64,000 nt of DNA from Allolobophora icterica (Eukaryota; Annelida; Clitellata; Crassiclitellata; Lumbricidae): contig OY744607.1 in assembly GCA_963556255.1 (NCBI GenBank), positions 45,450,737 through 45,514,736 of the forward strand, written 5' to 3'. The notes under the pieces are model-generated. The model was not told the origin of the DNA. It was given only the letters and a program-made list of their open reading frames with translations, and ran no database searches. How positions within the stretch are numbered: position 1 is the stretch's first letter; every line of letters begins with the position of its first letter. A program made the translations under genes and the position numbers. Below, piece after piece: positions 23,231 to 36,499 of this stretch.

Positions 23231-24224
23231 TGGTTGGATCCACTAGAATTTGTGAAATAATGAAACACTTTTTACAGAGGTTTAAGAGTACTATGCCACT
23301 TTCAAATAAACAGAAAACATAAATCATTTATTCCATACTAACGAAGACTTTCATAAAGATCAATTACAATCCATGGAAACACGTATCATACATATAGGAC
23401 CCATACTAAATATATATATATATCCTATATATAAATATAAATTATACATATAATATATATATATAAATTTAATTTTTTCAGAATTAAAAGGTGCCGTACA
23501 ACATACATTAGCCTGAGGTAATATTGTTACCCAATAATTAGGCCTACCTCTTCTTCACCAAATACAGATGTCCAATACAACAGATTAACCATCCAGATCT
23601 CCAACAACTACCCAAGATCATTTACTGAATTATTCATATATGATTAAACTTATCAATCGATTTAGATACGAGTTCAATTGATTGTTGATGAACAGCAAAA
23701 GCATCTCAACTCAAATACCCAACATTGACAAAACATTCAAGTTCAAATGCCCAAGGTCACACTGTCAAGGTCAACCGATTTGACAGAATGACGTCACGCC
23801 CAAAAATCGAGTCCGATGCCTAGTTTCAACTGCTGCACTTCGTAAATCACGTATCAACAACATTCGCAACACTTAAAACAACGAACGATATATACTAGAG
23901 AATCACAGCCAGACATCCTGTTGAAGAAATTCTCTAAGCATGACCAAACAAGCACAGCAATTAATAATACTATTGTCTCAATTTTGACTTAATCATTCTA
24001 AAAACTTACTCGACTACTCTGTCGAACCTGCCCGAGCATTGCTTGGCATTGAGAAACAGTGAGACTCAAGACTAACAGATTTTCACTAGCATCGCACAGA
24101 AGTTACCAATATGTATTTCAATTGCGTAAAACAAGCAAAAATGACCAAAGACAACGCGATAAAATACAATTGCATTTGATATTGCCCTCCTTCGAGAGTT
24201 CAGAAGTGCATACACAACCATACG

Positions 24225-24350
24225 ACAGAACATCAATGGCGCAGAGCAATTGTCATTTAGATGAAGGACTCGCTCAAGCTCCCGAGACAGTGTCCATCCA
24301 TGCCCTCTACACTACAGGCCGAGTGCTCTAGCCACTTGGCTACTGTGCCC
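24225..24350 (-). mobile_element. SINE fragment, S1-like
   Basis: Inverted 'atgaaggactcgctcaagctccc' block and a tRNA-like end ('ctctagccacttggctactgtgcc') reading toward the left. Confidence 0.5.
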
Positions 24351-24544
24351 CGCAGATTACCACCAATACGCTGGTCAAATAATTTTCTGAAGACAACAGA
24401 CAAGAGCGTTGCTTTCAAACGACAGTTTGGACTTTTACAGTGACACGAAAGATTTCTGATGACAAATTACATTTCCGCCACGAGCTTAACAGCAGACTGC
24501 AAGGTAACGTAGAAGAAGAGCAGTTACTCAACCTAACTCCGAGA

Positions 24545-24800
24545 GGCAGCCACGAGTATTAAGCGTTACTAAGCGACTTCATTTTCTCAGCCTCGGCATA
24601 CGAGGGTGGGTGGTCAGTCTTCTCCCTCGCTACCTGATCTTCCAAATGTCAGTGTACTCACTTAACAGCCGATTTTGTTGGGGGGCGGGGGCACGCAGAG
24701 CAGAAACTTCAAACACTTTCCTGCTCTGACGTGGATTAGAACCTCAAACTCTCAGCCAACAGTCCAGCACGTTAACCACTAGACTATCACACAATTCCGT
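24545..24800 (-). mobile_element. tRNA-derived SINE, family S2
   Basis: Shares the inverted S2 body ('gcgacttcattttctcagcc', 'gagggtgggtggtcag', 'cttctccctcgctacc') and ends in a tRNA-like head with 'ttagaacctcaaactctc' and 'cgttaaccactagact'. Confidence 0.75.
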
Positions 24801-24999
24801 AAGACAACAATCTTTCAAGCATAGAATTCTGAGGCAGCGCATGTCTAGTAATGTTCGACCACACAAATATACAAGTATAACATGTTCACTTTAACACAAG
24901 CAGTAATTGTAATTATTAATATACATGGTGCCTTATCCAAGAGAAACAAACCAAAAAACTCTACACAACAGTATAGCACATAAGCAGAGCTCTAGCAGA

Positions 25000-26560
25000 A
25001 GTTTCCAGTTTGGGCCAACAACCTCTTATATAAACCAGGCAAAGTTCTCTTTCTCATGCTCAATCGAACCGTCAAGTCATCGAAAGCTAATTGAAACAAA
25101 GTGAGATGGGAAATACAATGTACATGTACACGATTTTCTATAGCGACATGACCTAGCTCATTTTGAAAGAAATTGATAGAGTGAGATCCTTCACCACCGC
25201 TGCCAGTTTGATGGGCACCACGCGATTTAAGGTCCCATGTATGGACCACGCTAGCCCAAGATTTAAATCTCTGAAATAAGCCACAATTGGAAGGAGCACC
25301 AGGATCCAGAGTACATGCGGATCACAGTTCGCATTCAGATAGAACCAATGGGCCAAAGCAGCCGTCCCTCCCAAAAAAGATTGTCAACATACGTCATCGA
25401 GTTGCTTCACAAAAAATTCATGTGATATTACCAGTCTAGAGTAGCCTGGTAAGGAATACATACAACAAACCCTTAACAAACTTATCGCATACCATGTATA
25501 CAGCACAGATTCAGAAATGAACAAAATTAGCATACGTTCTTAAATCAAGTAACAGATACCAAAAATAATGCATTCAAGATGTTTTCAAGCACGACCCAAT
25601 TTCCATTTGTCAGAAATGCCCAACGCCGAAAGCCCTTATCGATCAAAGTTTTCCATTGAGGTCCTCCTATCAGGCACATGTCCTAGGATTTCCTACAGTT
25701 CTCTCCAAGACACTGATAAATTATTTCTTGGTGGAATTTCCTAGGTGACCTTAAAAGACCTGGTGCTAAAGGTCAAACATTCAAAGTCAACTACCACTTA
25801 CGGTCACCTGTCAAAGATCAGCTCTGTTCAATGTTAAACATTTAAAGCCAGCTATTGTAGGTCAGACCAGAAAAGTCACCTAGTCAAGGTCAAACAACTA
25901 TTCAAGCCTGAATCTCAAAGGTCAGTGGGTCAAGGTCAATAACCGGGATCACCTGCCAGAACGTCGGCTCCAGTATTTAGCAATACGATCACAAATACCC
26001 AAAAACATTAAGTAACGCATTTAGAATAAAGCAAAATATAGTAAACTCAAAAATAAGTTCGTATCACGATAAATACATCTACTACTTAATTAAAACAAAA
26101 AGGAATTTAAATTCGTATACGACAGGTTACATTGCGGACAAGCACCCACTTTAAGCCAGGGTATAAGATAACAAACGCTCTTCAAAGTAACGTCTGTTAA
26201 ACAGCAGACACCGGCATGGCCAAAGTACTTACAGACAGTGTCCAATAGCAGACGCTTTTGTGGTTGAACCCATTAGACACTTTGATTAATTTACTGTAAA
26301 AGTTTATTTTAAGTCTGGCTGCAGGATGCACTGCCTGTTGCTTCTAACCAGACAATTTCGTCTGCTTCTCACCATTAGGATTGCGTCTATATGTGTTCCG
26401 GCCACATTAATGTGTGGTGCTGTTAACCGACATTTCTTCTAAGAGCGTGGATATGTCAAAACATATACAACAAAGCACCCAATTTCTGAGAAAACCATTC
26501 TCTCAGCTGCCAAGGAAACGTGCGCTCAACGACCCAGAGATTTCTGCCGCTGGGTTTCGA
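25000..26560. other. Region between genes without a recognised gene
   Basis: Contains scattered 'aaggtca' motifs (about 25750-25940) but no exon, TIR pair or tandem array that I can support. Confidence 0.45.
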
Positions 26561-26566
26561 AGGAAG

Positions 26567-29500
26567 CTACTTTCGTCTTCCGATGTCGACCGTGCCTCCC
26601 TGTCGGTCGCTCCAGTCTCCCACTTGCATTGCTGATGTGTAACGCAGTGATGATGTTTTGTTGTAGATTGGGAGGAGTTCACTGGCATCGCATGGAAACA
26701 CCTAGATGGAAGAGGAAGAGGAGTTTGTAATGTAACATAATGTAATCCGACAAACATGTAATTTGTAACGAGACAAATATCTAGTCTCTAAAGTAACAAA
26801 ACATAGTCAGACAAACATGTCATTTGTAATGTAACAAAATGTAATCAGACAAAAATATAATTTGTAATGTAACAAAATGTAATCAGACAAACAAGTAATT
26901 TGTAATGTAACAAAATGTAATTAGCCAAACATGCAGTTTGCAGTGTAACATCATGAAATTAGGCATAAGATGCTATGCTAACTTTCAATTACAATTATGG
27001 TAATAGTAACTGAACATTTATATAGCACCACTTCAACAGCAAACTAATCAGCAACACTCCTGCACATTGTCATCAAGAGCTAGAATGTCATCAGTACGTA
27101 AAACAATGGTCAGATGTCTTGAAGAGTCACGAGAGACTTTTAGGGTTATAGTCAATGCCATTTGAGTACCATGATACGATAGAACTACTGGTGACTGCAG
27201 TGGGAAGCACTGGCGTACACTTGTCCAAAATATTGGGGAGGGGGCATTTGGTTATTCATTCTACACTTGTTGCATTGGGTGTACAGTCGATCTGTTATTG
27301 GGGGCACGTGCCCTGGCTGCCCCCCAGAGTCAACGCCTATGGTGGGGAGAGGCTATAAAAAGCCTGACTGAAGTGATGGAATGGTATCGCCGTAACTTAT
27401 TGTGTAATGTAATGTTACTGGGTGTTTACTGTGCACAAAGAATTGTAGTCGAACACTTGTTCTACACACAGAAGATGCTACCGGGTTTCAAAGTAGGAAC
27501 AGGACCATCCCATATCTCCAGATTTACAGTGTGACATGAACTTTCCATCGTTGAACTGTGAAAAAGATCATTCAAGGCACACTTGTGGTGTCAGAGCTCA
27601 TAGTGATAGATTTAAGTCATATCTGAAACTTCTAATAAGCACATGTGAGCTCAGAGCACAGAATCATCACATCTGTAACTTAACCAACAAGTGTGCTAGA
27701 GCTGGGAGAATGCTAGACATATCTGTAACTTCAGCAAAGTCAGAACCATCAACAGATTTCTAGAGTCCTACACACGAAGGAACCAGACTTTAATATTATT
27801 TGTGCAGGTATTAAGTGCGACTATCTAATGATTAAGCATCAATCAATGGGCTGACCAATTGTGAGTGAAGGACTTGCTCAAGGTCCCTACACAGCAGTCT
27901 TGTTGTCCTCGAGACCAAGGTCTTGGTCTCGAGTGCACTCGAGTTCGTTTTTAAAAGTCTTGGTCTTGGTCTTGAGACCAAAGGTCTTGGTCTTGGTCTT
28001 GAGGTTCAAGGTCTTGGTCTTGGTCTTGAGGTTCAAGGTCTTGGTCTTGGTTTTGCAAGACCAAGACCAAGACTTTTGTCAATATGAACAGTCATTAATT
28101 TTAACAAACGACAAGAATTTTAAAAATTTATCCAATAATTACTCATACAGTTATTGCTTTAGTATTTACACGGTGTGAATGAGGCTTCACTGTTGTTTTG
28201 GACAATTATTTTTACTTCCGGTTATATTTACCATGGAATGATTTCAAAACAGACTCACGATTAATTTGTACATTTGCGTCCGGTTCTTGAAAAGCTGCTT
28301 TGTGTGCTAGCGATTTCAGCACTTGTAGACCGTGTTTTTTTCACATGGCAGATTTTTTATGAGGCTCCACAGGTCACCTCTTGGTCAGAAAATTCTGAGC
28401 AAATTGGTTTTTATAAAATTCTACAGGCATATGGCATAACATTTCGCATGAAGGACTTTTGTAAATACGATTCGGAATTCTCTGCTGTCTCCATTTAGAG
28501 TTGTTTTGCTTGAATAAAAAAAGACTCATGTTTTCATTAAAAAAACGAGTAGTCCGACTTGACAATTTTTAGTAAGGAATAGAAGTCTGGACACGATTGT
28601 GATTTTTTGGGTCTTGGTCTCGGTCTTGGTCTTGAGGTTCAAGGTCTTGGTCTTGGTCTTGGTCTTGAGGTTCAAGGTCTTGGTCTTGGTCTTGAGGTTC
28701 AAGGTCTTGGTCTTGAGGTTCAAGGTCTTGGTCTTGGTCTTGAGGTTTAAGGTCTTGACAACAAGACTGCTACACAGTAAAGATCTCAGGGGAGGTTAGA
28801 ACCCGTACCCACTGCATTACAAGGTGAATGCTCTAACCAATCGGTAACCGTGCATTGATCTGTACAATTTGGTATGTATACAGACATTCTAGAACCCTAC
28901 ATGCATTGTTACCGAAATGTTCTCAACAAGAGACCAAATCTGCCTCCGCAGCCAAATACCTTCAGTGCTATCATGGCATCCGTACCGAATCCATCAACAG
29001 AGTTCAACCAAAGGTCACCATTGAAGTACTTGGCGTAGAGACGTGACAGAGGAAGGCCGTATCCATAGCCAGCCTGTCAATCAAACAATTTGACAGAAAT
29101 GACGTCAGTTAATTCATTTGATTGACAGCCTTTCAATCAAACACCTTCATATTCATCACCTTGACATCTACAGATTATCAATGTCATGACAAAATATCTT
29201 GAAGTTGGTTAATTCATCCAATCATCTTCACATTTACACTCTCATCTACAGATAATGCCAATCTAAACTCCTCATTGCAGTTCATTAGTTTGCCTGACCC
29301 GACAGCCTGTCAAACACCTTAACAGAAATTACCTCAGTTAATCATTTGATTAATCACATCTGTCAATCACACACCTTGACGGAATTGACCTCAGTGAATT
29401 CATTTGACTGACAACTTGCCAATCAAAACCTTGACAAAAATTTACACTAAATCTAAACAATGAGGATGGACAGACAGAAACAGGGGTCAACTCGCCTAAC

Positions 29501-32500
29501 CAAATCTAATCTTACAGCTTCTATAGCGCCATTATCTTAGTCTGTATTTATTAGCACTGCTACAAAGTATCATTCAATGGTGCTGAGCAATCATGCACAA
29601 AGGACTCGCTAAAGTTACCAAACCGGAACTATCTCAGGGAGACTCGAACCCATGCACCCCACATTAAAGATGAGCGCTCAAACCAATCCGCTAGTCAGCC
29701 ACCATGTCACCCAATAATTATACATGACCACCAGCACATTGTGCAGAGTCAGAAGATCAGTTGACTCCAGAAGGTCAAACTGGAAAGACACTGGAAAAGC
29801 ATACTGCAACAGATGTAAAAACAGATGATAAACATACGACAGGATTAGGAACTCATCTCTCTTGAAGAGGTGCTATATAAATTTCTGACTACAATTACAT
29901 CTATGAGTACAATTACGATTACAGCTAACAGAAGATAAGCACATTGAAACAGATGTAAAAAGCGAGATGACAGATGAAAGAAAGGATTCAGAACTCACCA
30001 GAGGCGTAGTGGTGATCGCATCTGGCGAGGGAGGTTTAGGTGCCGTGGAATACATGTAGTTGAAGAGTCGCTCGATTTCACTGCGACAGATTCCACCGCC
30101 CTGATCAGAAAGCTGAAAAGAAAACATTTTTAAAGGACCAAACCATACATAACATTTACAAAACCCATCCAAGGAGTAATAAATAACTTACAAACCTATG
30201 CAAGGGGCATACATAACTTAGAAAACCCATCCAAGGGCCATACACAATGGAGTCGTCCATAAAGGACGTCTGCAAAATATGACCCACTTTGGACCCCTCC
30301 CTCCCCCTTGTCCGCATTTGACCTTACCCTCCCTCCCTCCCCTTGTGGACGTTCGCACGCCTAAGCCAATTTTTAATGTCATCATCATTATTTTTACAAT
30401 TATAACTGTGCACGTTCAAGTGACGAGGATGTAACAATTAAGGTGACAGGTTTCATATCGCAGGATGTGCAGTAATAAAAGCCTCTTTAAAGTCGCAGTA
30501 AAGGTTATACCATGCAAGTGCTTTTAGGCAATCACTTCACTGACCTTATCGTCTTCCAGGGAAGGTTGAAACAAGGTAGTGTTTAAAAAACTATCAATGC
30601 CCATTGCCCAACTACGGGGGTGATTCACGAATTACAAAAACCCATCCAAAGGGTCATTCGTTAATTACAACCTCATCAGATAGGTCAATCATAACATACA
30701 ACAGAATCATACCCCTAAAACTGGTTTATTAACCATTACAAAGGTTTACGATTATATATATCATGAAAATATAATTTTATTGTCTGAAATAGCTGCACAT
30801 CTGCTATATCAGCATGTCTCAATTCAGGTCACTTCTTTCCAAAATCTACTTAAAATTGTATCAAAGCAGTTCGGTTCCAACTGATTTAATCAAATTTCAT
30901 TCCTAATCCTCCTCACCTTAATTGTTACATCCTTGTCACCTTACTTTTTACATCCTCATCACCCCAAAATTGTTACATCCTCATCACCCCAAAATTGTTA
31001 CATCCTCGTCACCTTAATTGTTACATCCTCGTCACCTTAATTGTTACATCCTTGTCACCTTAATTGTTATATCCTCGTCACCTTAATTGTTACATCCTCA
31101 TCACCTTAATTGTTATATCTTCGTCACCTTAATTGTTACATCCTCATCACCTTAATTGTTATATCCTCGTCACCTTAATTTTTACATCCTCGTCACCTTA
31201 ATTGTTACATCCTCGTCACCTTAATTGTAACATCCTCGTCACCTTAATTGTTACATCCTCCTCACCCAAAAACTGTTACATCATCCTCCTCACCTTAATT
31301 GTTACGTCCTCACGTCCTTTGCCGATCAGAACCTGGACATTGGGTAGCTTTGCGTCTTCACCATGGTACTCCACAACTGCACGCAAGGCATTCTAAGGAT
31401 ATTCACAGAAAAATTTGTAACTGTAATTGCGAATTTATACAGCGCCACTTCAAAGGAGGTTCGTCAGAGGCACGCCCGACCTAGCGCAAAGAAACCACGA
31501 TCGAACAGAATGGTCTTCAAGCGTTTGTGGAAAAGAGACAGAAAGAGGCTGAGGAGCTCATGTCACTGGTTGTCAGGCAATTTACGCCGGTGGAACAACC
31601 AAGTTGCATAGCGTTACATTGTGCTGATTATTACTGAAGTAACTCTACAACACAGTCCAGGAATTGAAAAGATTTTTGAACAAAATGCAAACTCCAAAAA
31701 CGATATGGAAAAACTATAAACCACAGTTATGTAAGGCCAATCACGTAAAGCTATTGATACAAGGCCATTCACGTCAGAATAACGTGTAGTAGAAAACGTT
31801 GTAACGATGTTTCCACTCACCTTAAACAGTTCGAAGAGCATGTGGTAGAGATGAGAAGGTACATAGGTCATTTTCATCGAATCTTTTTCATCTGAATCTG
31901 ACTTGTCACCATCAACTGCAGAAAACACAAGGTCGTTAACAACACATGCTGGCCAATTAATTAATTAATGTCATTGATTATATATTTTAATAATTTAATT
32001 TTTGTAGTTATATACATCATAAATTATTATTTCAGTAAATAGGAAAAATATTAAGATATGATTTAATGATAGTAATTCTATAAATTAGTCAGATTTAACT
32101 TAATGCGTAGTTTTATTATATTAAATATCAAATATTATGATATAATTTCGTGTAATTCTAATAAATTTCTAATCTGAATATAATTTTTTCATAATTTTAT
32201 AAATTATCAAGATATAACAACGTGCGGTCCATTGGGAGGAGCTTGAAAGGCGCTACATAAATGTCATGACATTACATTACAATGTTAACAATTATATAAA
32301 ATTCATATACCACAAAATACATACAGGTTCCCACTTGAACATTAATACACATCGTAATTTTTACATTAAAACACAATTGAAATTTGATAATGCCTTCCCT
32401 TCACAGTGAGAGATGCACTTTGAAACCAAGCAAACTGGAAATATACTGTGACAATAAGCAGAGAGGAGTATTCAGTTCTCAGCAAGACAATGTCTTGGTC

Positions 32501-35500
32501 CAGGAATCCCTAAAGTACTATTTATGCAAGGGAACGTTAACACAGCATCTTTTGAGAACCTCACCAAGTGCTCCAATATTGAAACCAGCTACTTTCCCTG
32601 AACACATGATAATATTTGTGCCAGGAACAATGAACTCTCCACAAGATGCTGATCAAAACGCACATTCCATCATTAGCACTAAGATGCACATACAGCACTC
32701 GTGAATAAGCTAGTGCCCTGTGCTTAGCTTTAGAGTAGCACATTAGAAATCTGGAGTTTACGATTGCGATACATAACGTACATAAAAGTGTCAACATACA
32801 TACATACATACTTAAACATACATACAAACAATGGCATTAAAACGCGCATATATAATATACCTCAAAACTAACAGTCTTATGGGGCTTTTTTATACTCTTA
32901 AAAGCATGGTTGGCACAACCAAATGGCAGATGTGTTGTCACTACTTACTGTAATGACAGTGGAAATCACAGAGCGGGGCATTCATATAATACTGTTCGCA
33001 CAGGAAACGAGCGTTATCATACGCGTCTGAAAAGAAATCAACAATCGTATGATCAGTTGATCGATAGATCGATCAAGATCCAGTCAAATATACACAAAAT
33101 CAAAAATTTTTGGATTAATGTAATAATTTTAAGGTAATTTTTGTATCTGAGCTTTGATACCAAGCCGTTTCATTCTCCACGTATTTGTTGGTTACACTAT
33201 AAATACACAAAATGAAAAAATCTCAACGATCCTCATGGAATCCTCTGATTCCAATTCAAACACAGCACAGCTGAAATTTTGCATATAATAAATGGTACCA
33301 ATAACAATGTTGTGAAAAGTTTGTTAAACCACTGTTGCCTAGTTGCTGTTTAACAATGCTGTATCATAACAAAATGATTAGCATTGCCCTCCTCCTTTAT
33401 CCAGGCTTGGGACTGGCACTACCATAGTATGGGCAGTGGCAAAGTGTTATACCGCTGGCTCCGGGAGGTGTATCCACGAACCTTCTTATAATGAGGTGGT
33501 GTTATAATATGATCATTTTCAAAAGCTGAACTAAATTTGATCCACGAACACGATTGTTTTATATCAGAATTTGTGTCGTAATGAAGCACGACATATAACG
33601 AGTCTCCCCTGTAATAATCCAGTTAGATAAGTCTGATTTCAAAGATTCAAAGAGACTGAGGCTAACCTTCTGCAATCGCCAGAACATCACAGCTGGGGTC
33701 GATGCAGCCGATGTGTTGGGGTTGATTGTCGAGATTGGCGAAGAGCATCACTGGTAGAAACAAAAATCATTAAAATTTCCATTTTCCTTGTAATTAAAAC
33801 AAAGTATCAGTACAGTGCCTCTGAAAACTTCTGAAAAGGTGCTACATACACATCTTGATAAATGCATACATTTATACATACACAAGCAACAGAGTAGCTG
33901 GCCAGAGGTTCCTGTGATCCAGAAACCCGTATCGCCGAATCTATCATTCTCGTGATTCATGCTGATCCATAGAGATGAATCCACCATTCTGATGAAGAAT
34001 AGGAGTACCAAACAATAGAGTATTTTCCAGATCCTTTAGTTTCTATCCAGGTACTGGACACCCATGGTCAAAAGTGATACCTGCTGCTATAAAGTGAAGT
34101 TTCTTCAGGTATTATCGATTATCATTTACAATATTTACAAACTTGTGGGGCTCAGTGGTAAGTTCGGCGCCTTGTGACCGGAGGGTTGCAGGTTCGAATC
34201 TCACTCTAGCCGCTGCGTACGGACCTTGGGCAAGTCCTTCACTCGCAATTGCTCGTGGCGCTTCGGCGTGAAAATTCCGACACAGTATCAAATGCTGTAG
34301 TCGGGAGCGCCTCTGAGTAGTAGTTGACTTCGAGAGGCGCTATAGAAATATCCGGAATAAAACTTGTCACTTACGATGCTGGTGAATAAGCATTCGAATG
34401 CTGATCCGGCTCATGTAGAATCGATCCAGAAAGTACTGTACCCTGTTATCGAGGAGATTAACATCACCACTTAATCCATGATCTTTCATCTCTTTAACGC
34501 CCTCTGCCATCGTCTCGACAACGGACTTGTGGCGGTTGCGCATGTTGTCCAGCGTCTCGTGGAATCTGTGAATCAACATGACACCCAGAAATGATATACA
34601 ATTCAACGTAGTCGAGCGGTTAGAAACTTTTTCCCCAAATCAAATCTTTCAGACTTTTGTCCAGATTCTGTCCAGAACAGTCACACATCTGCCTTCTAAA
34701 AACACTTTTTATTTGAAGATGCTACATTTGAAATTCTGAAAAGTGTCTGTCTACATTCAAATAAACTTTCTGAACTCATGATTATAAAGCACAGCCGCAT
34801 TGACATTCAGAACACTGTATACAAGTATAATTAAACACAATTTCTAAACTCAGTATGTACTCTGTAAAGCTGTACTGACATTAACAACGCTCTACAAGTA
34901 CCTTTAAATACACTTTCTAAACTCTGTATCTATTCTGTAGAGCTGCAATAAGATTCTGAACACTCTATAATTAGTACCTTTACAGGCACCTTCGAAACTT
35001 AGTAGGTATTCTGCACCAACTATCAGAACACTCTCTAAGTACCTATAAATACACTTTCTGAATTCAATACTCATTCCATAAAGCTGCACTTACATTCTAA
35101 ACAATGTATGGTCATTGTTGCTGAAACTACCGCCTACAACTTGCCTCCAGAAACACAAAATCATTAATCTTTGAAACCTGAATTCTGTTATCATTTCTTA
35201 TAATTATAATTAGTCTCCAATCACCAAAATTTAATAACCAGTTAATTAACCTTTTCAGTATACCGTCATCTGCCGAGGCTTTTTCAAAATCCAGTATTTC
35301 TTTGAAACTCTGCATATACCTGGACATCAAATTAAAACAATTTCTGTCACAATCTGAAAATACCAGGAAATAAAACTAATACAAAGCTCCACTAATAACA
35401 CATAAATTCTGCAGGAGTGAATAAAAGATTTAATTAAAAAATTATATTTGTAAACAAATCAACAGCACTCCAGTCACTGATAGTTTCTGATGTTCATGAC

Positions 35501-36435
35501 TTTTACGGCAGCTGCTGGCACTGTCATCATTCTATTATTAAAATTTCTAATAATCTGTTATGACTTTGTGCATTACAAAACATTTGTATAGCACCTTTCT
35601 AGAAACCTCTCAAAAGTTAATTTACTCCTAAAATGAAAGGGTACAACATAACTGGTTGGGCTTTGCTCGTGTGTTTGTGAACCTGTGACTGGCGACTCTT
35701 CTAGTTCTCGGCAGTGTTCACTAACCGATGAACGTTCTGTTCTTGAATACATTCAACATCATTTAGGTTAGTGTAGAGCATACTTCTGATTAGTTTCCTG
35801 GAGTGGCACTATATAAATATTCTTTAAAAAAAATAAATAAGCAAGAGTGATTTTCACACTTCTGTCCAGTTTCTAATATTTAGGTTTTCAACTACAAGCG
35901 ACATCAGAGCTTGTCCAAGAAGTCTACATATAGAGGAATGGTAACTCGTTGAAAAAATTGTATATCCGGTTGTATCCTTGTCCACAAATCTTACCCCACT
36001 TCAGTGTTATGCCTGATATTAAATTAGATGTTTTAAATCTCCCCAGCAATTGCTTACTTTGCAGACATAATTATTCTTCGATTTGCCTTCAGAAATATAA
36101 TTAACTGAATGCATTTGTCATGCAAACAAGACGAGATATTTCCTGTCCGCCTGATTAACACACCAAAACTAGCCACTTGATGTTATATAAGCAGTTTCTA
36201 GTCCTGTGGACTATTGGTCCTTGGGAGCTTGTCCTACCATCTCTCAACCAGTTGCACAGATGGCATATTGAGCAGCTGATCTGGAAGCAGGTGAATCTCT
36301 TTCATGATGTTCGCCAAACGCACAGGTAACTCCTTACGCATGAACAAGAACGAGTTCTTTGGTGACGCATTCTTGGTACCTGTGTTACAACGTAACATAT
36401 GTCAGTTATTATTATTTTTATTATTATTATTATTA

Positions 36436-36499
<64 letters not shown>

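Noticed and set aside
24059..24331. 90-residue plus-strand frame
   Set aside because: Overlaps an inverted SINE and shows no conserved motif or splice context.
30913..31318. CRISPR-like array
   Set aside because: Units of about 23 bp are contiguous with no spacers, and the DNA is animal.
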